Shown here piece by piece: positions 35,412 through 43,213 of a stretch of 54,148 bases of DNA; the stretch's first letter is position 1; the number at the start of each line of letters is the position of its first letter. The position numbers and the translations under genes are program-made. Source of the stretch: Chloroflexota bacterium (lineage in GTDB: Bacteria; Chloroflexota; Anaerolineae; UBA1429); the NCBI GenBank assembly GCA_021372475.1, contig JAJFUJ010000071.1, forward strand, positions 1 through 54,148, written 5' to 3'. Below the pieces are notes generated by a model that was not told the DNA's origin, made no database searches, and saw nothing but the letters and a program-made list of their open reading frames with translations.

Positions 35412-36100
35412 ATTCCCAGGCGCCCCAAAACTTCGCTGATGGTCTGTTGCAGGAACGAAAATCTGCCAACGAGCAGCGTATAAAAGGATACCAGGGCGCC
35501 TGCATAGAGGGCCCCAAGGATTATCATGATTAGCCCGCGTCCAAGTGTGCGCCCCAGCCAAGACCAGACTGTGCTGAGAAACCCGACCGGACTGTGTGAG
35601 GGCAAGGTAAACCTAAAAGCTCCCAAGACAGCGAGTGCTCCGACCAGGACGAGAACACCATTCAACAGCAGCGCCCAAGCTGGCCAGGTATTGAGCGAAG
35701 TTGTCGTAAAAGGCGTTGCAAGAGCACGCGTTTGAGGGATGAGCGTGCCGGCTAAGGTTCCGCCAAGCGTGACTGAGGCGCCAATGCCAAATAGCATCCC
35801 AAGGGGCAAATTCGCCAGGGCATTCGTTTTCCGCAGTCCGCGCGCGAGCAGCATCAAGCCCAGGACAAAATATAGCCCATAATACCAGTATTGGGCAGGC
35901 TGCTGTACGAGCAGCAGGATGCGCGGCCAGATGACCGAGCGCAGCACCAATGCCAGAATATATCCGGAGGTTACTCCCACGAATAAACTCTGCGCAAACC
36001 GGAATAATTTGTTATCGCCAATCAGTCGGGTAAAAATCGCCAGCGTCAGGAATAAGGCGCATACTAAACCGGCTAATTCGATATGCTCAGCAGCAAACAT
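35408..36100 (-). CDS. hypothetical polytopic membrane protein
   Basis: 230 residues with six or seven hydrophobic helices covering nearly the whole chain. N-terminus MFAAEHIELAGLVCALFLTLAIFTR; a short loop has NTWPAWALLLNG. No catalytic motif is recognised. It is preceded by TAGGAG and overlaps the MutL-like gene by four bases. It occurs here between a zinc-ribbon membrane protein and the MutL-like protein and is presumably part of the same membrane complex. Confidence 0.75.
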   Translation of the reverse strand: MFAAEHIELAGLVCALFLTLAIFTRLIGDNKLFRFAQSLFVGVTSGYILALVLRSVIWPRILLLVQQPAQYWYYGLYFVLGLMLLARGLRKTNALANLPLGMLFGIGASVTLGGTLAGTLIPQTRALATPFTTTSLNTWPAWALLLNGVLVLVGALAVLGAFRFTLPSHSPVGFLSTVWSWLGRTLGRGLIMIILGALYAGALVSFYTLLVGRFSFLQQTISEVLGRLGI

Positions 36101-36109
36101 CGCAAACTC

Positions 36110-37306
36110 CTACCGTCCCTGCTTGTGCCGCTTGCTGAAATCATTAATCGTGGTCACCACAGTTATCAACGCAACCAGCAGCGTCAGGCCGACAAGCCCC
36201 AGGCTGAAGCCTAAATCTAAACCGGTTCCTTTTTGAACAGCCTGCAGTTCGAGCGCTGCGGGCAAGCCTCCCGTCAGACTGGACAACTGCCGAGAGAGAT
36301 AGTACGGCGTCAGGTAAGGTTCGGCAGAGGCGCTTACCAGAGCGTCCATAGAGAGGTGGGTCGGGCTCTGAACCTGCTCTATCCAGCGTTGGATGGTAAC
36401 GGCATCTTCCGAAAGCACAATAACGCGCTGTACCTGGGATAGCGACTCTATTTCCCTGGCTAATGGATAGGTATCGAGCGATTGCTGCTTAAAGAAGTCG
36501 TAGATAAATACGGAGCCAAACTCGCCTAGCAGCAATCGTAAACCGCTTTCCTCTCCCGGAAGATAACCGAGGTATAGATAGTTATTGCCATATTCCATAG
36601 GTAAATCTAGCGTAGAAAACAGGCGCTCAGCATTGGCCATCCCCAGCGGGTGTGTGCTCATTATGAGCACTTTATTAGAATGCTCAGCGAGATGCTGCAG
36701 GATGAGTGTAGCCAATGAATCAAGCTCCGCTGCATAGGCTGGACCGTAATCAAATGAAACCAGTACTGCCGCCCCTTGAGGGATATCCTCAAGCGACTGC
36801 AATAGGCCGTATACTGACTCGCGCGCCGACGTCGCGCCGGATGGCCGAATATGTGCCAGCAAAGGAATTAGCGCTGCGAGGATAACCCCTGCATAGATAA
36901 GTATCTTGGCCACCCTGGAAATAGATGGTTGGGCATGTGACGGTCCAGATATCTGGCTGATTGCGGTTGCGATGCCGGAAATACCTGTTGGCGCTGTGTG
37001 CGGCGGCCTCGATGACCCAGGCGGAACTGTAAAATCAAGCTGCGCTTCGGGAAGCGCGTGAGTGAGGGCAGCCAGCGGGTCAAGGTCAATATCGGCTGCA
37101 GAATCGCCTATATTGGCAGTGTCTATTTGATCATCCGCAGGCGGCAATAAGGTCAGACAGCGAAAACAAAACATGTCGCGAATAGAGTTGATTGTGCCAC
37201 ACGTCGGGCATGCACGATATTTGGCTTCTGCCAGGCTGGCGCCGCAGGCTGAGCAAGTATTTGCTCCCTCTGGATTAAGGCGGCTACATTTTGCGCAGAC
37301 CAGCAT
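36110..37306 (-). CDS. membrane protein with two N-terminal zinc ribbons
   Basis: 398 residues. Residues 1-50 contain two CxxC-CxxC zinc ribbons (CAKC...CSAC and CPTC...CFRC). A polar linker runs to ~130, then a membrane helix (~133-152), a soluble domain of ~200 residues and a second helix (~370-392) with a basic tail. The middle domain has VLVSFDYGPAYAAELDSLA, VLIMSTHPLG and NNYLYLGYLPGEESGL, a pattern I know from uncharacterised Chloroflexota proteins beside DUF6754. With zinc ribbons inside, the middle domain should be outside. The ATG follows the stop of the upstream gene directly (TAGATG). Confidence 0.8.
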   Translation of the reverse strand: MLVCAKCSRLNPEGANTCSACGASLAEAKYRACPTCGTINSIRDMFCFRCLTLLPPADDQIDTANIGDSAADIDLDPLAALTHALPEAQLDFTVPPGSSRPPHTAPTGISGIATAISQISGPSHAQPSISRVAKILIYAGVILAALIPLLAHIRPSGATSARESVYGLLQSLEDIPQGAAVLVSFDYGPAYAAELDSLATLILQHLAEHSNKVLIMSTHPLGMANAERLFSTLDLPMEYGNNYLYLGYLPGEESGLRLLLGEFGSVFIYDFFKQQSLDTYPLAREIESLSQVQRVIVLSEDAVTIQRWIEQVQSPTHLSMDALVSASAEPYLTPYYLSRQLSSLTGGLPAALELQAVQKGTGLDLGFSLGLVGLTLLVALITVVTTINDFSKRHKQGR

Positions 37307-37930
37307 CTAGTGTTTCTCCGTAATGCCGGTATAGGGCTGCTCAAGCGAGGACAAGATGCGCAGCGAGGCTACAACTGCGCCGATTGCGGCGCCCAACAGG
37401 AGGCCGCGCATGCTGGCGCCGACTGGTAGCGCATATAGCCAGTTGCGCACTGCCGCTATGAACGGGGAAACGGAAGAAATGCCGGGGATCCACAAAATCA
37501 TGAAGACCAGACAGCTTGCAAACAGTATGATCGCGGCGCCGTTGCGCAAAGGCAGCAGCCTAACGGCAACGGTAACGGCATAAAATAGCAGCAACGCTCC
37601 TAGGGCGGTCATTAAGGGTGTAACGACATAGGTATAAACCCAGGTAAACGCCCCTGAGCCAGGGAATGTCGTTCCGATCAACACAGTAATCGGCAAGCTG
37701 ATAAGAATAATCCAGCTTTGCCATCTGCCGGGAGTGTGATCTCGTATGTGCCGGAAGTTAAAGGCCAGTAAATTCAAGATACCCAGTACTAGAGCAAAAC
37801 CAGCCAGCACGACGGCGCCTTCCAGCAGCCGAGCAGCGGCTGTATGAAGCCAGGGAACCTGCACAAGATAATCGGCTATAATGACGATTCCGCAGATCAC
37901 AGCGGCAGCAATTGGTATAGTTTTGCGCAT
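37307..37930 (-). CDS. hypothetical polytopic membrane protein
   Basis: About 207 residues from ATG 37930, which lies one base after the stop of the DUF6754 gene; a TTG five codons upstream is the alternative. Six hydrophobic helices, few polar loops, RHIRDHTPGRWQSW between helices 2 and 3. No known domain. Tight spacing on both sides puts it in the same transcription unit as the DUF6754 and zinc-ribbon proteins. Confidence 0.72.
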   Translation of the reverse strand: MRKTIPIAAAVICGIVIIADYLVQVPWLHTAAARLLEGAVVLAGFALVLGILNLLAFNFRHIRDHTPGRWQSWIILISLPITVLIGTTFPGSGAFTWVYTYVVTPLMTALGALLLFYAVTVAVRLLPLRNGAAIILFASCLVFMILWIPGISSVSPFIAAVRNWLYALPVGASMRGLLLGAAIGAVVASLRILSSLEQPYTGITEKH

Positions 37931-37931
37931 A

Positions 37932-38672
37932 CTATGTATGTCCAAGCAGCTTTAAAAGTAACTCTACAATGAAAGCGCTCGGAATCATCACGCACAGCCA
38001 GTTATGGAGTCGCGGTTGTGCGTCTGACTGGCTGTTAAGGTAGATGGGGGCCATATAGTAGCCTGCGCCGAAAATCGCATTTTCCGGATGCGCGCTTAAC
38101 AGTAAACCGCCAAGCGGGGCGATAGTACCTCCTCTGCTTATCCCAGGCATCTCAATATCCTGTCCTAATAAAGTGCTCTCGACTGAGGCCTGCCCGTAGG
38201 AGTATGCCGGGCTTTCGTTTATCTGGCTATACAACGCGATATTTGCGGCTGCCAAAAAAGGATCCGGGCCGGTATAGAGTACTTGGGGCTTTGTGCAGGT
38301 GCTTTCTCCTTGTAATGCCCCCATCGCAACGGCAGCGACAATGCCGTCAGCGCACATAACCGAGGGGCATCGGCCTAACCTTGAGACGCGATGCGTCTCA
38401 TAACCTAGCATATCGAAGGATGAAGCAGCTCCAACAATACCAGAAGTTCCCAATCCCTTATGAGCAATGTCTAGTGTTATCGCTTTGCCGCTTTCGATTG
38501 AACGGTCGATCTGCTCTGGGATGTCAAATAAAAAGAGGCTCGGTCGAAGTCTAATATCCCGCCTTGGTGATAGATAGATGGACACAAATAGAAAAAGAAT
38601 AGTGCAAAATACTGCAAGCAAGACAGGATCCCGTATTATTAGGTTGGCTTGAATATCGACTGAGCCGTCCAT
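37932..38672 (-). CDS. DUF6754 domain membrane protein
   Basis: About 247 residues. ATG 38672 is taken because AGGAG lies four bases upstream; a TTG at 38687 precedes that site. One helix near the N-terminus (VLLAVFCTILFLFVSIYLS), then a soluble domain with GKAITLDIAHKGLGTSGIVGA and QVLYTGPDPFLAAANIAL, and a C-terminal helix. The motif ...GPAYPLGGLLLS-like segment here reads GGTIAPLGGLLLSAHPENAIFGAGYYMAPIYL. I recognise the domain as DUF6754, of unknown function. It is the first gene of the membrane block. Confidence 0.75.
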   Translation of the reverse strand: MDGSVDIQANLIIRDPVLLAVFCTILFLFVSIYLSPRRDIRLRPSLFLFDIPEQIDRSIESGKAITLDIAHKGLGTSGIVGAASSFDMLGYETHRVSRLGRCPSVMCADGIVAAVAMGALQGESTCTKPQVLYTGPDPFLAAANIALYSQINESPAYSYGQASVESTLLGQDIEMPGISRGGTIAPLGGLLLSAHPENAIFGAGYYMAPIYLNSQSDAQPRLHNWLCVMIPSAFIVELLLKLLGHT

Positions 38673-39265
38673 CATTCTCCTAGTCAAGGTGTGACAGGGT
38701 TCCTGATTTACTGTATAAGCCTAGACTGGTTTCTCTATGTCGAAACAAAATGATCAAGTTCACCCGATTCGCATGGAATGTGATTATAGGCTGGCATTGG
38801 CTATTTTAGAGCTTGAAGCATCGGATTTATGCCTTATTATCCAGTGGGAGCGTATCGAGTTGCTGAAGGCAATAGTCCACAAGCAGCCAATAACAACATC
38901 TGCTACATGGCTGCTAGTATAACACAGTAGAGATGAATACTCCACCAATATCAGATCATCGTCTTGACAATCTGTTTATTCGTATTAATATATATTGCGT
39001 AGTTAAATTTTTATACATTATACCCCACGAGGTGGCTTTCCCAAGTATACCTTTCCCCAAGATACCGGGAATTGCCATGAGGTGAGTTTAGATCTACTTG
39101 GAACATAGTAGATTCCTCAACAGTTTGTGCCCATAAACTGGGAATAACGTATGAACATAATATGCTTTATGGGGGTGTGTTGTATGAAAGCGACACACAT
39201 CGTGTTTGCTGCCTTTAAGTGTGTATGAAAGCTGATTAATCGCAAAGGAGTTTGCAGGTCGTAAT
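38673..39265. other. divergent intergenic region and leader of the aminomutase gene
   Basis: 593 bases between divergent genes. A 61-codon + frame at 38737 lacks a ribosome site and is not credited. TTGACA at 38964-38969 has TATATA at 38989-38994, spacing 19, a possible but imperfect promoter about 270 bases from the aminomutase start. Closer in, GTGTGTTG (39175-39182) pairs with CGACACAC (39191-39198) around an 8-base loop, and the 11-mer TGTATGAAAGC is repeated at 39181 and 39222. The long leader may be regulatory; no known riboswitch was recognised. Confidence 0.45.
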
Positions 39266-40612
39266 ATGAAGGATGAACTAATTAATGCAGAAATCGAGGA
39301 AGATACAGAAGAGCCTCCCTCTAAATCCGATGAAGAGCCTCCCAGTAGAGTTGCCGGAAATCAGCTTTCCTGCCAATTACTAGATGAGAAATCGCCCTCA
39401 TGGGGCGATTGGCGTTGGCAGATGAAGCACCGCATCCGTAGTATTCCAGAGCTGCTTACTGTTTTCCCACATTTGAATCCGTTAGGCATTTGCGAAGCCG
39501 CGAGCCGGTTCCCGTTAGCCATTACCCCTTATTACGCTGCGTTGATACGCAGCGCTGATCGTTCCGACCCGGTTTTTATGATGAGCGTGCCGCAACCTCA
39601 GGAGCTATACGACTCGCCGTATGTCAGTGATGATCCTCTCGAAGAGGGCGAGGATATGGTCGTGCCTGGGCTTGTTCATCGCTATCCCGACCGGGCGCTG
39701 TTTGTCGTCACCTCGACTTGTGCTATGTACTGCCGGCATTGTACGCGTAAGCGTGCGGTTGGAGCGGTGGAAGGTCATATTGATTCCAAAGTACTCACTG
39801 GGGCAACAACCTATCTGAGGGCTCACCCTGAAGTAACTGATGTGATTATCTCCGGCGGCGACCCGTTTACCCTCGGGACGGCGCAACTGGAGGAGGTCAT
39901 ACGGGCTCTGCGAAGTGTGCCGAGTATCGAGATCATTCGTATCGGCACCCGTACCCCGGTAACGCTGCCTATGCGCATAACTCCCGAGCTGGTGCAGATG
40001 CTGCGTAAGTACCAGCCCATATGGATAAATACACATTTCAATCATCCCAACGAGATTACTCCCGATTCTATAGCCGCTTGCGAACGTCTGGCAGATGCAG
40101 GATTTCCTCTGGGGAACCAATCGGTACTGCTCAAGGGGGTAAATGATAACCCGCAGACGATCGAAAAGCTGTGCCGAACCCTCGTCAAGATGCGTGTTCG
40201 GCCATACTATCTCTATCAATGCGACCTGGTGCGCGGTGTCGAGCATTTTAGAACGCCACTCAGCCGTGGCATCGAGATTATGGAATATCTGCGCGGCCGT
40301 CTGAGCGGCCTGGCAATCCCGACGTTTGTTGTAGATGCACCGCATGGCGGCGGTAAAATACCGTTAATGCCAAGCTATATCATCTCGATGAGCCCTACGC
40401 ACACTGTGTTACGCAATTTTGAAGGCATGCTGGTTGGCTACCCTGAACCCGACACGCTGGTTGAAGAAGCGGTGCCGGCAGATAGCCAATCTACATCTGC
40501 CCCCAGCATATGGGATTTAGCAAGCGGTAAAGCCACCGTTATCTACCCGCGAACGAGCTCGCGACTATTGCGGCGCAAGCAAAATCACCAGCAGGAACCT
40601 GAGCGTCAGTAA
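39266..40612 (+). CDS. kamA: lysine 2,3-aminomutase (KamA family radical SAM enzyme)
   Basis: 448 residues. Radical-SAM cluster motif CAMYCRHC (CxxxCxxC) at ~152-159 in a TSTCAMYCRHCTRKR context, SGGDP for SAM binding, and the PLP lysine in APHGGGKIPLMP. YQCDLVRGVEHFRTPLSRG and PTFVVDAP keep both aspartates that in the clostridial enzyme hold the lysine epsilon-amine, so L-lysine to L-beta-lysine is the likely reaction. The N-terminal ~45 residues are acidic and unconserved. A hairpin follows the stop; two ATP-grasp genes lie downstream on the same strand, so the product is probably ligated and not degraded. Confidence 0.92.
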   Translation: MKDELINAEIEEDTEEPPSKSDEEPPSRVAGNQLSCQLLDEKSPSWGDWRWQMKHRIRSIPELLTVFPHLNPLGICEAASRFPLAITPYYAALIRSADRSDPVFMMSVPQPQELYDSPYVSDDPLEEGEDMVVPGLVHRYPDRALFVVTSTCAMYCRHCTRKRAVGAVEGHIDSKVLTGATTYLRAHPEVTDVIISGGDPFTLGTAQLEEVIRALRSVPSIEIIRIGTRTPVTLPMRITPELVQMLRKYQPIWINTHFNHPNEITPDSIAACERLADAGFPLGNQSVLLKGVNDNPQTIEKLCRTLVKMRVRPYYLYQCDLVRGVEHFRTPLSRGIEIMEYLRGRLSGLAIPTFVVDAPHGGGKIPLMPSYIISMSPTHTVLRNFEGMLVGYPEPDTLVEEAVPADSQSTSAPSIWDLASGKATVIYPRTSSRLLRRKQNHQQEPERQ

Positions 40613-40622
40613 GGGGATATAG

Positions 40623-40650
40623 AGCCCGCCTCCAAACGAGGCGGGCTTTG
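40623..40650 (+). terminator. GC-rich hairpin between aminomutase and ATP-grasp gene
   Basis: AGCCCGCCTC (40623-40632) pairs perfectly with GAGGCGGGCT (40638-40647) over a 5-base loop and is followed by TTTG. The stem is terminator-grade but the T tract is very short, so partial termination is likely. It would lower expression of the two ligase genes relative to kamA. Confidence 0.6.
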
Positions 40651-40668
40651 TCATGGAGTTAACGTAAA

Positions 40669-41658
40669 ATGCTTGTCGGTCTGACTTTTGATTTACGGAG
40701 CGACTATCTGGCGCTTGGATACTCTGAGGATGCGACCGCTGAATTCGACTCCAATCTAACGATAACTGCCTTAGAGGAGGCAATTCAGGCGTGCGGATTG
40801 AAAACGACACGCATTGGCCATGCCAGGGCACTGTGTGAACATCTGGTTGCCGGCGAGCGCTGGGATTTGGTTTTTAATATCGCGGAAGGATTAGCTGGCC
40901 GCAGCCGTGAAGCACAGGTGCCATGTTTATTGGAGTTGTATGGCATACCTTATGTGCTTTCTGACCCGCTTGTGTGCGCCCTTACACTGGATAAAGCCAT
41001 CACTAAAAAGCTGGTCCGGGCTGCAGGTTATAACACAGCAAACTTTTTTGTATTGAACAGACTCGGCGAGCTGGGCAGCGTTAACTTAGCCTATCCTCTG
41101 TTTGCCAAGCCGCTGGCAGAAGGGACGGGGAAAGGGGTCTCTCCCCAATCATTTATTTCTACCGGCGCTGAATTAGCACAAGTGTGCGGATCTATACTTG
41201 ATACTTATCGCCAACCGGTCCTGATAGAAGAATATCTCCCCGGCAGGGAGTTTACAGTTGGCATTGTCGGTAATGGCGCGGATGCGCACATAATAGGCAC
41301 TATGGAAGTGGTGATGTGTCAGCGCGAAATGCAGGCTATCTACTCTTACGAAATCAAAGAGCAGTGGCAAAAATATGTAACCTACACTTCCCCGCCGGTT
41401 GGTGCACTTTCCGAGGCTGTCGAGGCGCTAGCATTGGGCTGCTACCGAACGCTCGAATGCCGCGATGCGGCGCGTGTCGATATCCGCTTGGATGCTTCAG
41501 GGACGCCGAGTTTCATGGAGATTAACCCGTTGCCTGGTATGAACCCGATTTTCTCGGATCTGCCGATCATTGCCTATCGAGCCGGCCTGACATATGACGG
41601 CTTGGTTCAGGCTATCATTGGCTCAGCCATGCGGCGTCTTGGCTTGCAATGGAGTTGA
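40669..41658 (+). CDS. ATP-grasp ligase, D-alanine-D-alanine ligase-like
   Basis: 329 residues. Pre-ATP-grasp domain with WDLVFNIAEGLAGRSREAQVP, then GIPYVLSDPLVCALTLDKAITK (the family's active-site loop), FAKPLAEGTGKGV for nucleotide binding, IEEYLPGREFTVGIVG, and the metal site DAARVDIRLDASGTPSFMEINPLPGMNP with Asp, Glu and Asn. It forms an amide bond between an amino acid carboxylate and an amine using ATP. It is not the cell-wall Ddl: cell-wall genes are absent nearby and a second such enzyme follows. Adjacent kamA suggests that a beta-lysine moiety is a substrate. Confidence 0.85.
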   Translation: MLVGLTFDLRSDYLALGYSEDATAEFDSNLTITALEEAIQACGLKTTRIGHARALCEHLVAGERWDLVFNIAEGLAGRSREAQVPCLLELYGIPYVLSDPLVCALTLDKAITKKLVRAAGYNTANFFVLNRLGELGSVNLAYPLFAKPLAEGTGKGVSPQSFISTGAELAQVCGSILDTYRQPVLIEEYLPGREFTVGIVGNGADAHIIGTMEVVMCQREMQAIYSYEIKEQWQKYVTYTSPPVGALSEAVEALALGCYRTLECRDAARVDIRLDASGTPSFMEINPLPGMNPIFSDLPIIAYRAGLTYDGLVQAIIGSAMRRLGLQWS

Positions 41659-41660
41659 GG

Positions 41661-43193
41661 ATGACATCACGTTCATTTAGCGTGCTGGTGGTATATAACA
41701 AACCTCTTGAATCACCCACTGTCGGTATACGCGAGAGCGACGCGGGTATCCTCGATGAAGTTGAGGCTGTTCAACAAAGTCTCGAGAGACTTGGTTACCA
41801 GCACCGCCAGATTGGCATTAATTCGCTTCGTGAGCTCGCTGCCTACCTGGTGCAGGCTACCGAAGCAGTGGTAATAAATCTGGTCGAGTATCTGCCGGCA
41901 GACAAGCAGGATGCATCGCTGGTACCCACAGTTTGCCGGGCGTTCGGCAAAACCTGCACCGGCAACGACAGCCTGGCGCTGATGTTGGGGCTGGACAAGT
42001 GGCGCACCAAGGCGCTCCTGGAGCATGCAGGGCTGAGTGTTCCCCGCGGTGTCCTCATACCGGAGGACCAAAAAATACAAATTGAGTGTTTGCCTCAAGG
42101 CCCCTACATTGTCAAGCCGGTTGCGGCCGACGCCTCGGAAGGGATCGATGACAGGTCGATTGTCCAGCAGGCAGATGCAGTACTTGAGGTGGCCGTGCAG
42201 CGTATTCATATGCAATTCAAGCAGGCAGCACTCATCGAACAATACGTCGGTGAGCGCGAACTGAACATATCGCTTCTGCAAATCCATAATCGGGTGATCG
42301 TACTGCCTTTGGCGGAAATCGATTTTAGTGCGATGGGTGGCAGGCCTCACATCGTAGGGTATGCAGCCAAATGGCAGGCTGACTCCTTCGAATATCAGCA
42401 TATGCCACGTCTGCTGCCGGCGCCGCTCTCTGAAGAGATTGCCGTGTGTGTTCGTCAGGCTGCGCTGATGGCATGGCAGGCCGTTGGATGCCAGGATTAT
42501 GCCCGGGTAGATATGCGCCTGGATAAGATGGGCAAGCCGGTTATTATCGAGGTGAATCCCAACCCAGATATATCCCCGGATGCCGGTTTCACGGCCGCGC
42601 TGCTATATTCGGGTACTAGCTATGATCGCTTTATCGAGATTCTTGTCGAAAATGCCTGGGATCGGCGCAGCAGCTTGCCGCAGGTCAGCCAGGAACAGCA
42701 TCCAACACGTAAAATTCGCGTCACTGAGCAACAAGATCGGGAGATTATTCTCAGTATGCTGGAGCGTTCGCGGTTTTTCCGCGAGAACGAAATCCCGGTT
42801 GCACTTGAGGTGCTCGATGATGCCTTAAAGCTAGGTGACTGCAGTTCGTACAAGTCATACATAGTTGAAGAAAACAGCCAGGCATTAGGCTGGATATGCT
42901 ACGGACAAACACCAGGCACCATCGGCACATATGATATCTATTGGCTGATAGTTGAACCAACCAAAAGAACCTCGGGCTTGGGGTCAACACTGCTCGCTTT
43001 CGTTGAACAACAGATACGTGCGGCTAATGGGCGTCTGGCGGTTATCGAGACATCAGGCAGTGACTTGTATTATCCCACCCGCCAATTTTATTTGAAGCGG
43101 GGATATTATGAGACAGCCCGTCTCGTCGATTTTTATGCTCCGGGCGATGACAAGGTTGTATATACCAAATTCATCGCCCAGATCCCTATTTAA
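41661..43193 (+). CDS. ATP-grasp ligase fused to a GNAT acetyltransferase domain
   Basis: About 510 residues from ATG 41661 (GGAG six bases upstream; an ATG at 41649 precedes it). Residues ~1-345 are a second D-Ala-D-Ala-ligase-like ATP-grasp: GLSVPRGVLIP, IVKPVAADASEGID, IEQYVGERELNISLL and DYARVDMRLDKMGKPVIIEVNPNPDISPDAG. From ~370 to the end is a GNAT domain with YDIYWLIVEPTKRTSGLGSTLLAFVEQQI, whose RTSGLGS is the acetyl-CoA loop, and YLKRGYYE near the end. It probably ligates a second residue and acetylates an amine of the product. It ends 20 bases from a convergent gene. Confidence 0.88.
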   Translation: MTSRSFSVLVVYNKPLESPTVGIRESDAGILDEVEAVQQSLERLGYQHRQIGINSLRELAAYLVQATEAVVINLVEYLPADKQDASLVPTVCRAFGKTCTGNDSLALMLGLDKWRTKALLEHAGLSVPRGVLIPEDQKIQIECLPQGPYIVKPVAADASEGIDDRSIVQQADAVLEVAVQRIHMQFKQAALIEQYVGERELNISLLQIHNRVIVLPLAEIDFSAMGGRPHIVGYAAKWQADSFEYQHMPRLLPAPLSEEIAVCVRQAALMAWQAVGCQDYARVDMRLDKMGKPVIIEVNPNPDISPDAGFTAALLYSGTSYDRFIEILVENAWDRRSSLPQVSQEQHPTRKIRVTEQQDREIILSMLERSRFFRENEIPVALEVLDDALKLGDCSSYKSYIVEENSQALGWICYGQTPGTIGTYDIYWLIVEPTKRTSGLGSTLLAFVEQQIRAANGRLAVIETSGSDLYYPTRQFYLKRGYYETARLVDFYAPGDDKVVYTKFIAQIPI

Positions 43194-43213
43194 TCTAGCG
43201 GTGTGAGCAGCAC

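Noticed and set aside
35412-35561. N-terminal 50-codon extension of the MutL-like protein
   Set aside because: It runs over the coding region of the upstream membrane protein, while an ATGA overlap start at 35411 fits the operon spacing.
38737-38922. 61-codon + frame upstream of the aminomutase
   Set aside because: No ribosome site, no family-like sequence, and it lies in an A/T-rich intergenic region.
38930-39265. Riboswitch (for example lysine type) in the aminomutase leader
   Set aside because: The conserved core sequences of the lysine riboswitch could not be found by eye; only a simple hairpin and repeat are visible.
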